Of a DNA stretch of 64,000 bases, positions 34,616-43,633 are shown piece by piece (position 1 is the stretch's first letter; each line of letters starts with the position of its first letter). The DNA lies in the NCBI RefSeq assembly GCF_011305535.1, contig NZ_CP049905.1, positions 3,904,001-3,968,000 on the forward strand, in the 5' to 3' direction. The stretch is from Diaphorobacter sp. HDW4B. Its GTDB lineage: Bacteria; Pseudomonadota; Gammaproteobacteria; Burkholderiales; Burkholderiaceae_C. The position numbers were made by a program, and so were the translations under genes. Below the pieces are notes generated by a model. It was not told where the DNA came from. It was given only the letters and a program-made list of their open reading frames with translations, and did not search any database.

Positions 34616-35191
34616 ATGCGTAAATTCCTCTTCGCCCTGGCCGCCACCGCTGCATTCGTTGGTTCCGCTGCACAAGCACAGACCGCCACTTATGCCATCG
34701 ATCCTTCGCACACGTTCGCAACCTTCGAGATCAGCCACTTTGGTGCCAGCGTGAATCGCGCTCGCTTCGACAAGAAGGAAGGCACTGTGCAACTGGACAA
34801 GACAGCCAAGACCGGCAAGGTGGAACTCACGCTGCAGATCGACTCCGTGAACTCGGGTGTGGCACCGTTCAACAAGCATCTGCAAAGCGCTGAAATCTTC
34901 GACGCAGAGAAGTTTCCGACAGCCAAATTTGTGGGCGACAAGTTCACGTTCGACGGCGACAAGGTGGTGTCGGTTTCCGGCGACCTGACCATCAAGGGCA
35001 AGACCCAGCCAGTGACCTTCAAGGCCAACCAGTTCGCCTGCTACGAAAGCCCGATGCTCAAGCGCGAAGTGTGCGGCGGCGACTTCGAAACCACGATCGA
35101 CCGCACTGCGTTTGGCGTGGACTACGGCGTGGCTTACGGCTTCCCCAAGAGCGTGCGCATCGTGGCCCAGATCGAAGCAGTCAAGCAGTAA
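34616..35191 (+). CDS. YceI family periplasmic protein (second copy)
   Basis: A 191-residue YceI protein with signal peptide MRKFLFALAATAAFVGSAAQ. It carries YAIDPSHTFATFEISHFG at the mature start and the later LTIKGKTQPVTFKANQFAC. Two cysteines (FACYESPMLKREVCGG) may form a disulphide. It is only distantly related to the first copy. An intrinsic terminator closes the unit. Confidence 0.92.
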   Translation: MRKFLFALAATAAFVGSAAQAQTATYAIDPSHTFATFEISHFGASVNRARFDKKEGTVQLDKTAKTGKVELTLQIDSVNSGVAPFNKHLQSAEIFDAEKFPTAKFVGDKFTFDGDKVVSVSGDLTIKGKTQPVTFKANQFACYESPMLKREVCGGDFETTIDRTAFGVDYGVAYGFPKSVRIVAQIEAVKQ

Positions 35192-35220
35192 GCTTCGTTT
35201 CCCGGTTGGATTCGACGAAG

Positions 35221-35249
35221 GGCTGGTGCCGAAAGGTGCCAGCCTTTTT
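35221..35249 (+). terminator. Intrinsic terminator after the yceI pair
   Basis: GGCTGGTGCC and GGTGCCAGCC pair over ten positions (two G-U wobbles) around a GAAA tetraloop, then five T. Confidence 0.88.
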
Positions 35250-35466
35250 GCATGGGTTGCGTGACGTATTGCAGCTCCTCGGATCTTTGTGAGCTTGAGC
35301 TGCGCGCGCGAATTAGCACGTGTGCTGCGCGAAATCCATACCTCACTTGCGGGATGGACTAAAAAGTGGGGGCTTTTTACATTCAGTTTCCATGAAGGCC
35401 GTCATTTGTTGCGATGGCTCAAACGCTTGGCCTTTGGGCTGGCTTTCGGATCCTCGGTAAAAAACT

Positions 35467-36114
35467 ATGCTGAATCAACGTCGTTTATTTCATGTATCCA
35501 CCGCCGTGCTGGCTGTGGTCGCACTGGCCGGGTGCCAGAGCAATCCCCCCGTGCAGAACGCCAGTGGCGTGCAATCCATGGAAGTGGATTCGAGCCGCAA
35601 AGGGCCGGTGTCCGGCGTGGGCGTCGAAGGTCAGGACATCGTCAGCATGACCGACCAGATGATGCGTGACATTCTGGTCGAGCCGATCTTTGCGGACACC
35701 GGCAAGCGCCCGCGCGTGATCATCGATGCGCAGTATTTCGTCAACGAAAGCTCGCAAGCCATGAACCGCAATCTGATCACGCAGCGGCTGATGGTCAATC
35801 TCAACCGCGCAGCGCGTTCGCGCATGCAGTTCATCAACCGCCAGAACGCGGCCATGGTGGAGCAGGAGCGCGCGCTCAAGCGCAGCGGCACCACCGATGT
35901 GGGCACCACCGGTTTGACCAAGGCGCAGGCCGGTGCGGACTACCGCCTGTCCGGCAAGATCACATCGCTCGACAGCCGCAGCAACCGCTCGGGGCTGGTG
36001 CAGCGCTACACGCAGATTTCGTTCGAGCTGACCGATCTGGAGTCGGGTGAAATCGTCTGGGCAGGCATCTACGAGTTCTCGCGCGCTGCGGCGGACGACG
36101 TGGTCTATCGCTGA
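35467..36114 (+). CDS. Penicillin-binding protein activator LpoB-like lipoprotein
   Basis: A 215-residue lipoprotein: signal peptide with lipobox LAGC (Cys near residue 23), a proline/asparagine-rich linker, then the LpoB domain with SMTDQMMRDILVEPIFAD and RPRVIIDAQYFVNESSQ, and an end with FELTDLESGEIVWAGIYEFSR. In enteric bacteria LpoB is an outer-membrane activator of PBP1b. It is first of four co-directional genes (35467-39035). Confidence 0.88.
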   Translation: MLNQRRLFHVSTAVLAVVALAGCQSNPPVQNASGVQSMEVDSSRKGPVSGVGVEGQDIVSMTDQMMRDILVEPIFADTGKRPRVIIDAQYFVNESSQAMNRNLITQRLMVNLNRAARSRMQFINRQNAAMVEQERALKRSGTTDVGTTGLTKAQAGADYRLSGKITSLDSRSNRSGLVQRYTQISFELTDLESGEIVWAGIYEFSRAAADDVVYR

Positions 36115-36128
36115 AAGGAAGACGCATC

Positions 36129-36635
36129 ATGATGACTCGACTGCTGCTTCCACTGGCCTGCTTCGGCGTGGTTCTTGTCTCCACGGGTTGCACGACAGTG
36201 CAGTCCACCCCGCCCACCGCCATGGGTTGCCCGACCTGGGAACAACAACAGCGCACCGGCGTTGCTCAGCGCTTTGGCGGCATCCAGATGCTGTCGCCGG
36301 AACTGGAGCGCATCATCGGCGTGCAGGACATGAGCACATCGCGCACGCCCACGGGCTTGGCGGCGGTGCAGGCCGATGTCTACAACTGCAGCGATGCGGA
36401 TCTGGTGCTGCTGATGCGCACACGCTTCTCCGGTGATCGTGGACAGAGCGAGCCGCCAAGCGCCTGGAAGACGGTGTTTCTGCCGCCGCGCGGGCATGCG
36501 GTTTATGGCGAATCCGCGATCTCGCAGACCACCCGGAAAGTGGCCATCGACATCCACGATGCCAATCGCGGCCAGTCGCAATGGCAGCAGGGACAGAGCT
36601 ACACCGTGCCGGTGCAACCGGTGGACATTCGCTGA
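36129..36635 (+). CDS. YcfL-like (DUF1425) lipoprotein
   Basis: A 168-residue predicted lipoprotein (lipobox VSTGC) of the YcfL type, with FGGIQMLSPELERIIGVQDM and a beta-sandwich body (VYNCSDADLVLLMRTRFSGD, SAWKTVFLPPRGHAVY). It lies 14 bases after the LpoB gene, as YcfL often does in other proteobacteria. Function unknown; the conserved link to LpoB suggests cell-wall synthesis. Confidence 0.78.
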   Translation: MMTRLLLPLACFGVVLVSTGCTTVQSTPPTAMGCPTWEQQQRTGVAQRFGGIQMLSPELERIIGVQDMSTSRTPTGLAAVQADVYNCSDADLVLLMRTRFSGDRGQSEPPSAWKTVFLPPRGHAVYGESAISQTTRKVAIDIHDANRGQSQWQQGQSYTVPVQPVDIR

Positions 36636-36660
36636 ACGCGCAGCAGCAAGAGAGACGACC

Positions 36661-37533
36661 ATGACCCAGTCAAACAAGGGCGCGCGAGCTGCCCTGATGA
36701 TCCCGCTCGCCCTGACGACAGCGTTGCTGGCCTTGCCGACACAGGCGCAACAGATGCGTGATCGCATGTCCGATGTCTACCGCGATGGACAACCGGAGGT
36801 GCTGCCAGCGCCGTTGCCAGTGCGCTCTCCCGACGCGCAGCCCGTACTCCAAAGGTCTGCATTCTCTCAGGCCTATGCGAGAGCTGGCCGCCCGACGATT
36901 GCGGTCTATTGGAATCGTCAGTTGGCCGAGTTGATGGAGCCCACCGACATCGTGCAGACCCACATCGAGACCATCGACACGCGAAGCGGTGATGGCAAGC
37001 GAGCGGACGAAGAAGACACCAGAAACATCACCGTCACGTCGCAGCGTCTGCAAAGAACCGAACAACGGCGCAGCAAGCTGCCGGAGCACCTGGACCTGCA
37101 ACTGCGGTCGGCCTTCATGCAGTCCATGACCTCGGCGGGCGTGCGATTGGTGGATCGCAACGTGGTGATCCGAACCACGTCCGCGCAGCGCAAGGGGCCG
37201 GCGTCCGCACGACATGGTCAGCATGTGGAGAGCGAAGCATTGCTGCAGCACGCCAAGCTGCTGATGGAGGTGCTGCACATGCCGGACGCGGCATCGCCCC
37301 GTGGCTGGTCGGTGCATGTGTCGATCAAGCGCATGGACGATGGCGTGCTGCTGACCGAAGGCTACATGGACACCAGACCGCCGGAGCGCGCGAGCAATGA
37401 GCCGCGCAGGTTCGAAGCCGATCCGAACGGCGGCTTTCGCGAGGTGCTGCCAAGCAACACGATTAGCGACATAGGCCGTCGCATTGGCGAGCAGACGCTG
37501 GCGCGATTGGGCGAAGCGTTGGCCACGCGCTGA
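36661..37533 (+). CDS. Secreted protein of the LpoB cluster, function unknown
   Basis: A 290-residue protein with a signal peptide ending ALPTQAQQ. The pattern PTIAVYWNRQL, then LDLQLRSAFMQSMTSAGVRLVDR, then SVHVSIKRMDDGVLLTEGYMD is like the beta-alpha order of LpoB/CsgG-type domains, so it may be a distant paralogue of the first gene. That is inference from pattern only. The start at ATG 36661 is set by the signal peptide; the frame is open further upstream but overlaps the previous gene. Confidence 0.7.
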   Translation: MTQSNKGARAALMIPLALTTALLALPTQAQQMRDRMSDVYRDGQPEVLPAPLPVRSPDAQPVLQRSAFSQAYARAGRPTIAVYWNRQLAELMEPTDIVQTHIETIDTRSGDGKRADEEDTRNITVTSQRLQRTEQRRSKLPEHLDLQLRSAFMQSMTSAGVRLVDRNVVIRTTSAQRKGPASARHGQHVESEALLQHAKLLMEVLHMPDAASPRGWSVHVSIKRMDDGVLLTEGYMDTRPPERASNEPRRFEADPNGGFREVLPSNTISDIGRRIGEQTLARLGEALATR

Positions 37534-37589
37534 CGACATCCACGGAAACGACAGACAACTGGGTCCCTCACGGGAAAAGGAGAAGCATC

Positions 37590-39035
37590 ATGGCATTCAA
37601 ATCACATCGCAATCTGCGCCGCGCGCTGGCGTTCACTCCGGTGGCAACGGCGGTCTTGGCGGCAACGCTCGGCATGCCGGCGCATGCGCAATGGGGCGCG
37701 TTGTTCCAGAGCCTTGTGCAGACGCAGTCGAACAACGCTGCGCAGGAAGCGCAAAAGCAAGCCGTGGAACAAGCGACCGCAACGCCCAAGAAGAAGTGGG
37801 CTGCGACCAAGGTCGTTCCCGCCGATCTGCAGCAACGTGCCAGTGCCTACGCAGCGCAGACTCCCGATGCGGAAATGCGCGTTCTGCACGAGCGGCTCTA
37901 CATCGAGGGCGAGCGCAATGCCACGTTGAACTACCAGCGCATTGGCCTGGCGGCGTTGGCGGCAGGCAAGCTGGATGTGGCGGAGAAGGCGCTCGATGCT
38001 GCAACGCTGCGCATCGATCAGGTCTATGCCGACAACGAAGAGGCCAAGAAGGCCAAGTCGATGTGGACGGCCGAGAAGGTCAAGGACTTCAAGGGCGAGC
38101 CCTATGAGCGCGCGATGACCTACTTCTATCGTGGACTGGTCTACGCGGCGAGAAGCGATTTCCAGAACGCGCGTGCCATGTTCAAACAGGCGGATTATCA
38201 GGACACAGTGGCCGAGTCCGAGCAGTACGCGGGTGACTTCGGCCTCATGCCTTACATGGCGGGCTGGGCAAGCTACTGCGATGGAAATTCGGCGCTGGCC
38301 AAGGATTTCCTGCAGATGGCGATCAAGGGCGAGCCATCGTATTCCAACGTGCCCGTCGAGCAGCCCGTGCTGGTGTTGCTCGAAACAGGTCGTGCGCCAT
38401 TCAAATATGGCGCAGGCAAGCATGGCGAGCAGCTCAAGTGGCAGGCCTACGATCAACAGCCTTCCGGCGTGAGCGCGAGCTGCAGCAACTCGCAGGACAG
38501 CGCGTGCTTCAGCAGCAGCTTCGTGATGGGTGCAGACATCGGTTATCAGGCCACGACACGCGGCGGTCGCCAGATCGATTCGGTGCTCAACGGCAAGGCG
38601 TCGTTCAAGGATGGCGCGCAGGGCGTGGCCGATGTGGCCAACACCTTGGGCAGCGTGGGCATGAGCGTGGCGATGGGAACTGGCAGTCGCGACGCCGCAG
38701 GCCTTGGTCTGCTGGGCATGTTTGCGGGGTTGGTCGCGCAGGGCATCTCGTCATCCACGCAAGCGCAGGCCGACATCCGCGAATGGGAGCAACTGCCCGC
38801 CAATGTGTGGCTGGCAACCGCGCCGACCAAGTTGGAGAGTGGGTTGACCGCGCAGGTGGCCGGAGATCGCAAGATCGAACTCACGCGCATTGCCGACGCG
38901 CCTTCGTGCCAGCTCTATTGGGGACGCAGCACGGCTCCACTGAGCGTGCTGGGGGATGCAGGACCGCTGGAGCCGGGCGAGCATCCACGCGATCCGGCTT
39001 TCCGTCAGCAACTGGAAGCAGCTCCAGCGAGCTGA
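37590..39035 (+). CDS. COG3014-like TPR protein of the LpoB cluster
   Basis: A 481-residue exported protein (signal peptide ending MPAHAQ). Residues 90-280 are helical and TPR-like (LAALAAGKLDVAEKALDAATL, YRGLVYAARSDFQNARAMFKQ). Residues 300-410 have a glycine/alanine-rich possible membrane-associating stretch (GLGLLGMFAGLVAQGISS). It resembles the COG3014 family that accompanies LpoB and YcfL genes elsewhere. It probably serves the same envelope function, not proven. Confidence 0.7.
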   Translation: MAFKSHRNLRRALAFTPVATAVLAATLGMPAHAQWGALFQSLVQTQSNNAAQEAQKQAVEQATATPKKKWAATKVVPADLQQRASAYAAQTPDAEMRVLHERLYIEGERNATLNYQRIGLAALAAGKLDVAEKALDAATLRIDQVYADNEEAKKAKSMWTAEKVKDFKGEPYERAMTYFYRGLVYAARSDFQNARAMFKQADYQDTVAESEQYAGDFGLMPYMAGWASYCDGNSALAKDFLQMAIKGEPSYSNVPVEQPVLVLLETGRAPFKYGAGKHGEQLKWQAYDQQPSGVSASCSNSQDSACFSSSFVMGADIGYQATTRGGRQIDSVLNGKASFKDGAQGVADVANTLGSVGMSVAMGTGSRDAAGLGLLGMFAGLVAQGISSSTQAQADIREWEQLPANVWLATAPTKLESGLTAQVAGDRKIELTRIADAPSCQLYWGRSTAPLSVLGDAGPLEPGEHPRDPAFRQQLEAAPAS

Positions 39036-39067
39036 TTCGAGTTGACTCCAGCGGCTTCGGTTGCGAC

Positions 39068-40279
39068 TCAGACCTTGCGCGCGTGGTGGCGCGCAAGGTG
39101 CACGCGCTCGTCGAGTGACGACAGCACCAGCGCGAACACGATGCCGACGAGGGCCCCGAGCGCCGTGTCGTAGATGCGCGATACCGCCATCTCGGTGGCA
39201 CCGGCATGGCCCGACAGCGCCGTCATCAGCAAGGCCATGGGCGTGATGGCGATCTGGCCGAGAGCATAGTTGTAGCCGATGATGATTTCGGTGATGAACT
39301 GGAAGATCGCCACCACCAGCAGAATCTGCCAGAACGATGGATGGGCCGACAGAATTACCCACGCGATGAACGCGCCAATGATGGTGCCGAGCGTGCGCTG
39401 CCATGCGCGGTGGATGGTGCCGGGCAGATGCACGCCTTGCAGAATCGCGATGGCACCGATCGACGCCCAAGCGGGATGCGACCAGTCCATGGCGTAGGCG
39501 ATCAGCGACGAGATCGCTGCGCACGCGGCAACGCGCACCGCAAACTGTGGTGCATAGCCGGGCGTGAGTGGCGACAGCTTCGAAGCGGTGTTGGCCGGGG
39601 GGATGGATGGCGGCGCGGGCAGGCGCACATCGAGATCGCGCAGATGGTCGGTGAGCAGGCACACGATCATGGCGGCGGCCGCCCCGGCGGCAGTTGCCAG
39701 AACGCGCTCGGCCCATGCCGCTCCGCTGTCGATGGGCGTGATGGCGGCGCTGGCCGCGAACACAAAGATCACCGCGCCCGGCGCACCAATCTGCGTGCGA
39801 TGAGCGACAGCGGCAAGCAAACCCGCAATCACTGACAGCAGCAGCAACATGCCGACGGGCTCGATGCCGAGCAGCGCCATGAACGAGAGAATCGCCACCG
39901 GCGCCGTCAGCATGCAGCCTGCGGTGAACACCATGGAGCGGCGCTTGGCGGGCGAAGCAAAGCGCCCGAACAGCGCCGCCATGCCGCCGAGTGCGGCAAA
40001 GCCCGCCATGTGCGACCAGGGTGAGTAGTGCAGCGCGATGGCCGACACCACGACAGCGATGGTCGCCTGCATGCCAGCAATCGTGGCGTTGCGGATGGAC
40101 GGCGGGCGGTTGAGCGAAAGGCTCTCGCGCAGGCGTGCAGGGGCGAGCGTCTGCATCAGCATCTGGCTGCGCGAGGCTTGGTGGGCAATGGCTTGTTCTG
40201 TCCGTACAGACCTCATTTCGTCGTACCAACCCACTTCATGCGACTGGCTGTGCGGAGTTGTCCGTACGCGATTTGTCAT
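39068..40279 (-). CDS. FUSC-family (aromatic acid exporter-like) membrane protein
   Basis: A 403-residue protein with about ten hydrophobic spans in two groups and the FUSC-type segment (HPAWASIGAIAILQGVHLPGTIHRAWQRTLGTI), similar to AaeB-like pumps and fusaric-acid resistance proteins. It should export aromatic acids or drugs. The start overlaps the marR gene by 44 bases if ATG 40279 is used; ATG 40216 would leave a 19-base gap and is equally possible. It is co-transcribed with and likely controlled by the MarR regulator. Confidence 0.82.
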   Translation of the reverse strand: MTNRVRTTPHSQSHEVGWYDEMRSVRTEQAIAHQASRSQMLMQTLAPARLRESLSLNRPPSIRNATIAGMQATIAVVVSAIALHYSPWSHMAGFAALGGMAALFGRFASPAKRRSMVFTAGCMLTAPVAILSFMALLGIEPVGMLLLLSVIAGLLAAVAHRTQIGAPGAVIFVFAASAAITPIDSGAAWAERVLATAAGAAAAMIVCLLTDHLRDLDVRLPAPPSIPPANTASKLSPLTPGYAPQFAVRVAACAAISSLIAYAMDWSHPAWASIGAIAILQGVHLPGTIHRAWQRTLGTIIGAFIAWVILSAHPSFWQILLVVAIFQFITEIIIGYNYALGQIAITPMALLMTALSGHAGATEMAVSRIYDTALGALVGIVFALVLSSLDERVHLARHHARKV

Positions 40280-40724
40280 TGAGCGCTGCGATGCGCTGAT
40301 CGATCACATCGAAGGCCTTCACCATGATGTCGATGGTCTCGTCGTCCACGCCCACCAGCAGTTCGTCTTCGAGCGCCACCAGGCGCTTGCGGATGGCCTG
40401 CACCTTGGTGCGACCCACGGGCGTGAGGTTCAGCAGCTTGATGCGGCGATCGGTGGGGTGAGGGCGGCGCTCCACCAGATCCTGCGACACCAGCATGTCG
40501 AGCAGGCGCACAAGGCTGGAGCCGTCGATGCCGACCGCTGCCGCGAGCTCGCTTTGAGAAATGCCGTCGCCCAGACGGTGCAGATGAATCAGCGGCGACC
40601 AGGCGGCGTCGCTGAGCCCGGCGGCGGCCAGACGGGTGTCCAACGTGTGTCTCCAGCGGCGGGCCAATCCCACAAGTCGAAAGCCTACGCGACGCCGTGG
40701 GGTGATGAAATCCTTGTTTGTCAT
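40236..40724 (-). CDS. MarR-family transcriptional regulator
   Basis: A 162-residue winged-helix regulator with SQSELAAAVGIDGSSLVRLLD as recognition segment and RRPHPTDRRIKLLNLTPVG as wing. I chose ATG 40724 (MTNKDFITPRR) because the next in-frame start, 40757, would place the palindromic operator inside the gene. It heads an operon with the FUSC pump, so it likely represses both and responds to a phenolic ligand. Confidence 0.88.
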   Translation of the reverse strand: MTNKDFITPRRRVGFRLVGLARRWRHTLDTRLAAAGLSDAAWSPLIHLHRLGDGISQSELAAAVGIDGSSLVRLLDMLVSQDLVERRPHPTDRRIKLLNLTPVGRTKVQAIRKRLVALEDELLVGVDDETIDIMVKAFDVIDQRIAALNDKSRTDNSAQPVA

Positions 40725-40738
40725 GCAGTCAATTTTAT

Positions 40739-40768
40739 TGAAATCATTGTGATTCAAATGATTTCAAT
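40739..40768. promoter_or_regulatory. Palindromic operator upstream of marR
   Basis: Perfect 10-bp arms TTGAAATCAT (40739-40748) and ATGATTTCAA (40759-40768) with a 10-base spacer, 15 bases before the marR start codon. It is the only strong palindrome in the leader and fits autoregulation by the MarR protein. Confidence 0.7.
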
Positions 40769-40838
40769 AATAATTTACCGCCTGCAGTCAGGGATATTGC
40801 GGGTGTGCGCAAAGGCCTCGTGCGTTCTCCAGGCAGCG

Positions 40839-42554
40839 TCAGGCGAACACGTTGGCGCGTTGAACGATGCGCTTGGCCGCCTCGGAGCCAACGCCCGCGC
40901 CCATGGTGCCGAAGTGCGAACCCCAGTCGCTGCCCATCAAGCCGCAGCGTGTGGTGAAGAACGCGTTGCTCACTTCGGCCGTGCTGTGCTGCAGCAGTTC
41001 CGCGCCTTGAATGGTGCGCGCGATGGCCTCGGTCATCGGGCGGGCGAGGTATTCGTCGGTGAGCGCTGCGGCGATCAGTCGTTCGGTGTTGGCCGCGAGC
41101 TGGTCGAAGCGTGCATCCTGACCGGCGAGTTTTTTCCATTCGGCCAGCAGCGCGTCGCGTGTTTCCGGCGTGCGCTGCATGGCGCGGCGCACGTCCATGC
41201 ACATCATGTTGGCCGTGCCTTCCCACACGCTGTTGAGCGGCGCTTCGCGGTACAGGCGGGCCATCGGGTTTTCTTCGATGAAGCCATTGCCGCCGTGGCA
41301 TTGCAGGGCCTCGTTCGCAATCGCCGGAGCACGCGAGCAGTTGAAGAACTTGGCGGCGGGCGTGGCTATGCGGGCGAGCAGCTTTTCGTGCTCGTTGCCC
41401 TTGTCCATGCCGTCGGTCGCCTTGGCCACGCGCAGGGCGAAGAGGGTGGCGGCTTCGACTTCGACGGCCATGTCGGCCAGCACGTTGAGCATCATGGGCC
41501 GCTCGGCAATCGATGTGCCGAATGCCGAGCGTGTGGTGGTGTGCTGCAATGCGAGCGTCAATGCCTGGCGCATGAGTCCGGCAGAGCCCACGGCAAAATC
41601 GAGGCGCGTGAGATGTGCGTGCGACAGAATCTCGCGAATGCCGTGGCCTTCCTCGCCCACGCGGATGGCGAGGGTGCCTGCGTACTCCACTTCGCTCGAT
41701 GCGTTGGAGCGATTGCCCGCCTTGTCCTTGAGGCGCTGGACGAAGAAGCGGTTGAATGAGCCATCGGGCAGCGTGCGCGGCAGAAAGAAGCAGGTCACGC
41801 CGCCATCGACCTTGGCGAGCGTGAAGAAGCCATCGGACTGTGGCACCGAGCAGAACCATTTGTGGCCGGTGAGTTCGTACCAGTGCGCGGTGGCACCGTG
41901 GTAGTTGGCGCTGTGCGAGAAGCGCGCCGTGGTCTGCGTTTCGCGCAGGTCCGAGCCGCCTTGCTTTTCGGTCATCGCGTAGCCGATCACGACCGATGGC
42001 TTGTCGCCCACTTCGCTGCGGCTGAATTGGTATTGCGTGCCCAGCGATTTCTGGGCCCAGATCGCGAGTGCCGGTTCGACAGAAAAACCTGCGTGCGACG
42101 CATAGGCCATGCCGGTGGGGCAGGCCGTTCCCTGCTCGACCTGATTCCACAGATAGGACAGTACGGCGCGTGCATAGTGGCCGCCTTCTTCCTTGGTCCG
42201 CCAGGTGAGATTGGGCACCTCGTGCTTCCACGCGAGCGTCATCAGTTGATGCCAACTCGGATGGAACTCCACCCAGTCGATGCGATGACCGAAGCGGTCA
42301 TGCGTCTTGAGTTCAGGGTTGTGCTTGTTCGCCAGTCGTGCCAGTTCCTGCACCTGCTCGTCGCCCGCCACGGCTCCCAATGCGGCGCAGCGCTCTGCCG
42401 CCCATGGCGCTTCTCGCTGTATGGCCGCAGTGAGCACGTTATCGTTGGAAAACGCGTTGAAGCCGCTTGCCGGTTGGGCCTGATTGCGCACCTCGTGCGT
42501 CTGGTATCGATTGGCGGGCGCGGCGAGGGATTCGGTGATGGTGAGCTGGTTCAT
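40839..42554 (-). CDS. AidB-like acyl-CoA dehydrogenase
   Basis: A 571-residue flavoenzyme of the AidB branch: AMTEKQGGSDLRETQT and GHKWFCSVPQSDGFF in the middle, then CHGGNGFIEENPMARLYREAP and NSVWEGTANMMCMDVRRA near the catalytic site. Length matches AidB relatives (about 540-570) rather than ordinary 380-residue enzymes. AidB in E. coli belongs to the alkylation response, but many relatives are simply uncharacterised dehydrogenases. It lies 40 bases after the tetR gene in the same direction and is probably its target. Start set at 42554 behind AGGAGA. Confidence 0.88.
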   Translation of the reverse strand: MNQLTITESLAAPANRYQTHEVRNQAQPASGFNAFSNDNVLTAAIQREAPWAAERCAALGAVAGDEQVQELARLANKHNPELKTHDRFGHRIDWVEFHPSWHQLMTLAWKHEVPNLTWRTKEEGGHYARAVLSYLWNQVEQGTACPTGMAYASHAGFSVEPALAIWAQKSLGTQYQFSRSEVGDKPSVVIGYAMTEKQGGSDLRETQTTARFSHSANYHGATAHWYELTGHKWFCSVPQSDGFFTLAKVDGGVTCFFLPRTLPDGSFNRFFVQRLKDKAGNRSNASSEVEYAGTLAIRVGEEGHGIREILSHAHLTRLDFAVGSAGLMRQALTLALQHTTTRSAFGTSIAERPMMLNVLADMAVEVEAATLFALRVAKATDGMDKGNEHEKLLARIATPAAKFFNCSRAPAIANEALQCHGGNGFIEENPMARLYREAPLNSVWEGTANMMCMDVRRAMQRTPETRDALLAEWKKLAGQDARFDQLAANTERLIAAALTDEYLARPMTEAIARTIQGAELLQHSTAEVSNAFFTTRCGLMGSDWGSHFGTMGAGVGSEAAKRIVQRANVFA

Positions 42555-42594
42555 GGCGTTTGTCTCCTGCTTTTTTGGGGTGAGAAATGGGCGT

Positions 42595-43236
42595 TCAACC
42601 GGCTTTGGCGGCAATGCTGGAGCAAGCCAGTGCGGCAATCTGATTGGCAAGCGTCTCGATCTCGACGCGCTGGTCGGCCTCGTTCATCTGCGCGGTGTTC
42701 GCAAGCGGCGAGAGCGGGCCGATCAGTCCTTCCATGAAGCCACCGACGATGACCGTGGCGGCGATGTCGGCGCGCACGTCGTTGCGAAAGCGCTTGTCCG
42801 TTTGACCTGCTTCGATCACCCCGCGAATCACTTCGCTGATGGCGGCGCGGTATTGCAGACGCACTTCATCGATGGCCTTGTCGCAGGGCTCGGCAATCAA
42901 CGCATAGGCCAGGCGCGGATTGCGCATGGCGCGGATGACGAAAGTGGTCACCATCGAGTGGATGCGCTCCTGCGTGCTGGCGTCCGAGGCGGCAATGTCG
43001 GTGAGCACATCCACTTCGCGCTGGGATACGCGCGAGAGGACGTCGGCGAAGAGTTCTGCCTTTGATGGGAAGTAGCGGTAGACGGTGCCGGTGGCGATGC
43101 CTGCCGTCGTCGCGACATTGGCGATCTGCGCTTCTTGCCAGCCGCCTTCGCTGACCAGGGCTCTGGCGGCTTTGAGGATGCGGGTTTTGTTGTCTTGAAG
43201 CTTGGCTTCAATGGCTGGGGTTTGTCGGTAGGCCAT
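42595..43236 (-). CDS. TetR-family transcriptional regulator
   Basis: A 213-residue protein with an N-terminal TetR helix-turn-helix (RILKAARALVSEGGWQEAQI, TTAGIATGTVYRYFPSKAELF) and a helical ligand domain. It is followed by the acyl-CoA dehydrogenase gene and preceded by two palindromes that fit its own operator. The ligand is probably an acyl-CoA or lipophilic compound; this is a guess from the neighbour. Confidence 0.88.
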   Translation of the reverse strand: MAYRQTPAIEAKLQDNKTRILKAARALVSEGGWQEAQIANVATTAGIATGTVYRYFPSKAELFADVLSRVSQREVDVLTDIAASDASTQERIHSMVTTFVIRAMRNPRLAYALIAEPCDKAIDEVRLQYRAAISEVIRGVIEAGQTDKRFRNDVRADIAATVIVGGFMEGLIGPLSPLANTAQMNEADQRVEIETLANQIAALACSSIAAKAG

Positions 43237-43254
43237 CTGCTTTGTTTCTAAGAA

Positions 43255-43293
43255 ATGAATGGTGATTCATTGAATGGTGTGAATCGTAGTTCA
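43255..43293. promoter_or_regulatory. Two palindromic TetR operator candidates
   Basis: ATGAAT-GGTG-ATTCAT at 43255-43270 and TGAA-TCGTAG-TTCA at 43280-43293 lie 19-57 bases before the tetR start. Both keep TGAAT or TGAA half sites, spaced 24 bases centre to centre, as expected of a paired operator. Confidence 0.6.
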
Positions 43294-43331
43294 TTCTTTG
43301 GGTTGTGGCAATGGGTGATGGGTTTGAGGGC

Positions 43332-43520
43332 GGAGGCCGGGAGTTCCGCCCGGCGGCGGAGTCCCTTTTTGCTTGCGCACAAAAAGGAACCAAAAATGCG
43401 CTTGAATACCTGCGGCAAAACTCTCTGCGCGCCGAAGGCGCTCCGTTCAGACAGCTTGCCGCAAGTCAGTCTGGAAGAGGTGTGATTCGGCACTTCGCGT
43501 TGCTCGTGCCGGGCGCTGCG
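43332..43520 (+). repeat. Dispersed structured repeat, copy A
   Basis: One of five related copies. In order it has GCCGGG-TTCCGCC with GGCGGAG partners, CCTTTTTG/CAAAAAGG, and a stem TGCGGCAA (43411-43418) / TTGCCGCA (43456-43463) enclosing a GCGCC-GAA-GGCGC hairpin. It lies between the tetR promoter and the 3' end of the malic enzyme gene. Open frames across it are not genes. The last hairpin of the family is degenerate here. Confidence 0.85.
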
Positions 43521-43587
43521 TAGCTGCGTTTTGTGTGGGATGCCCGCTGCTCGTTTGGGGGCGTGGATGCTGTCGTGCTCCCAAATG

Positions 43588-43613
43588 AAAAACGCCGCGT
43601 GAAGCGGCGTTTT
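43588..43613 (-). terminator. Intrinsic terminator of the malic enzyme gene
   Basis: AACGCCGC and GCGGCGTT (8-bp arms, 5-base loop GTGAA) lie just after the stop at 43634 on the minus strand and are followed there by a T run. Confidence 0.9.
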
Positions 43614-43633
43614 GTCATCGAAGTTGGTTCGAC

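Noticed and set aside
40197-40210. TCTGT-CCGT-ACAGA palindrome near the FUSC start
   Set aside because: It lies inside the coding region if the first start is used, and only 5-bp arms are present; the marR operator further upstream is far stronger.
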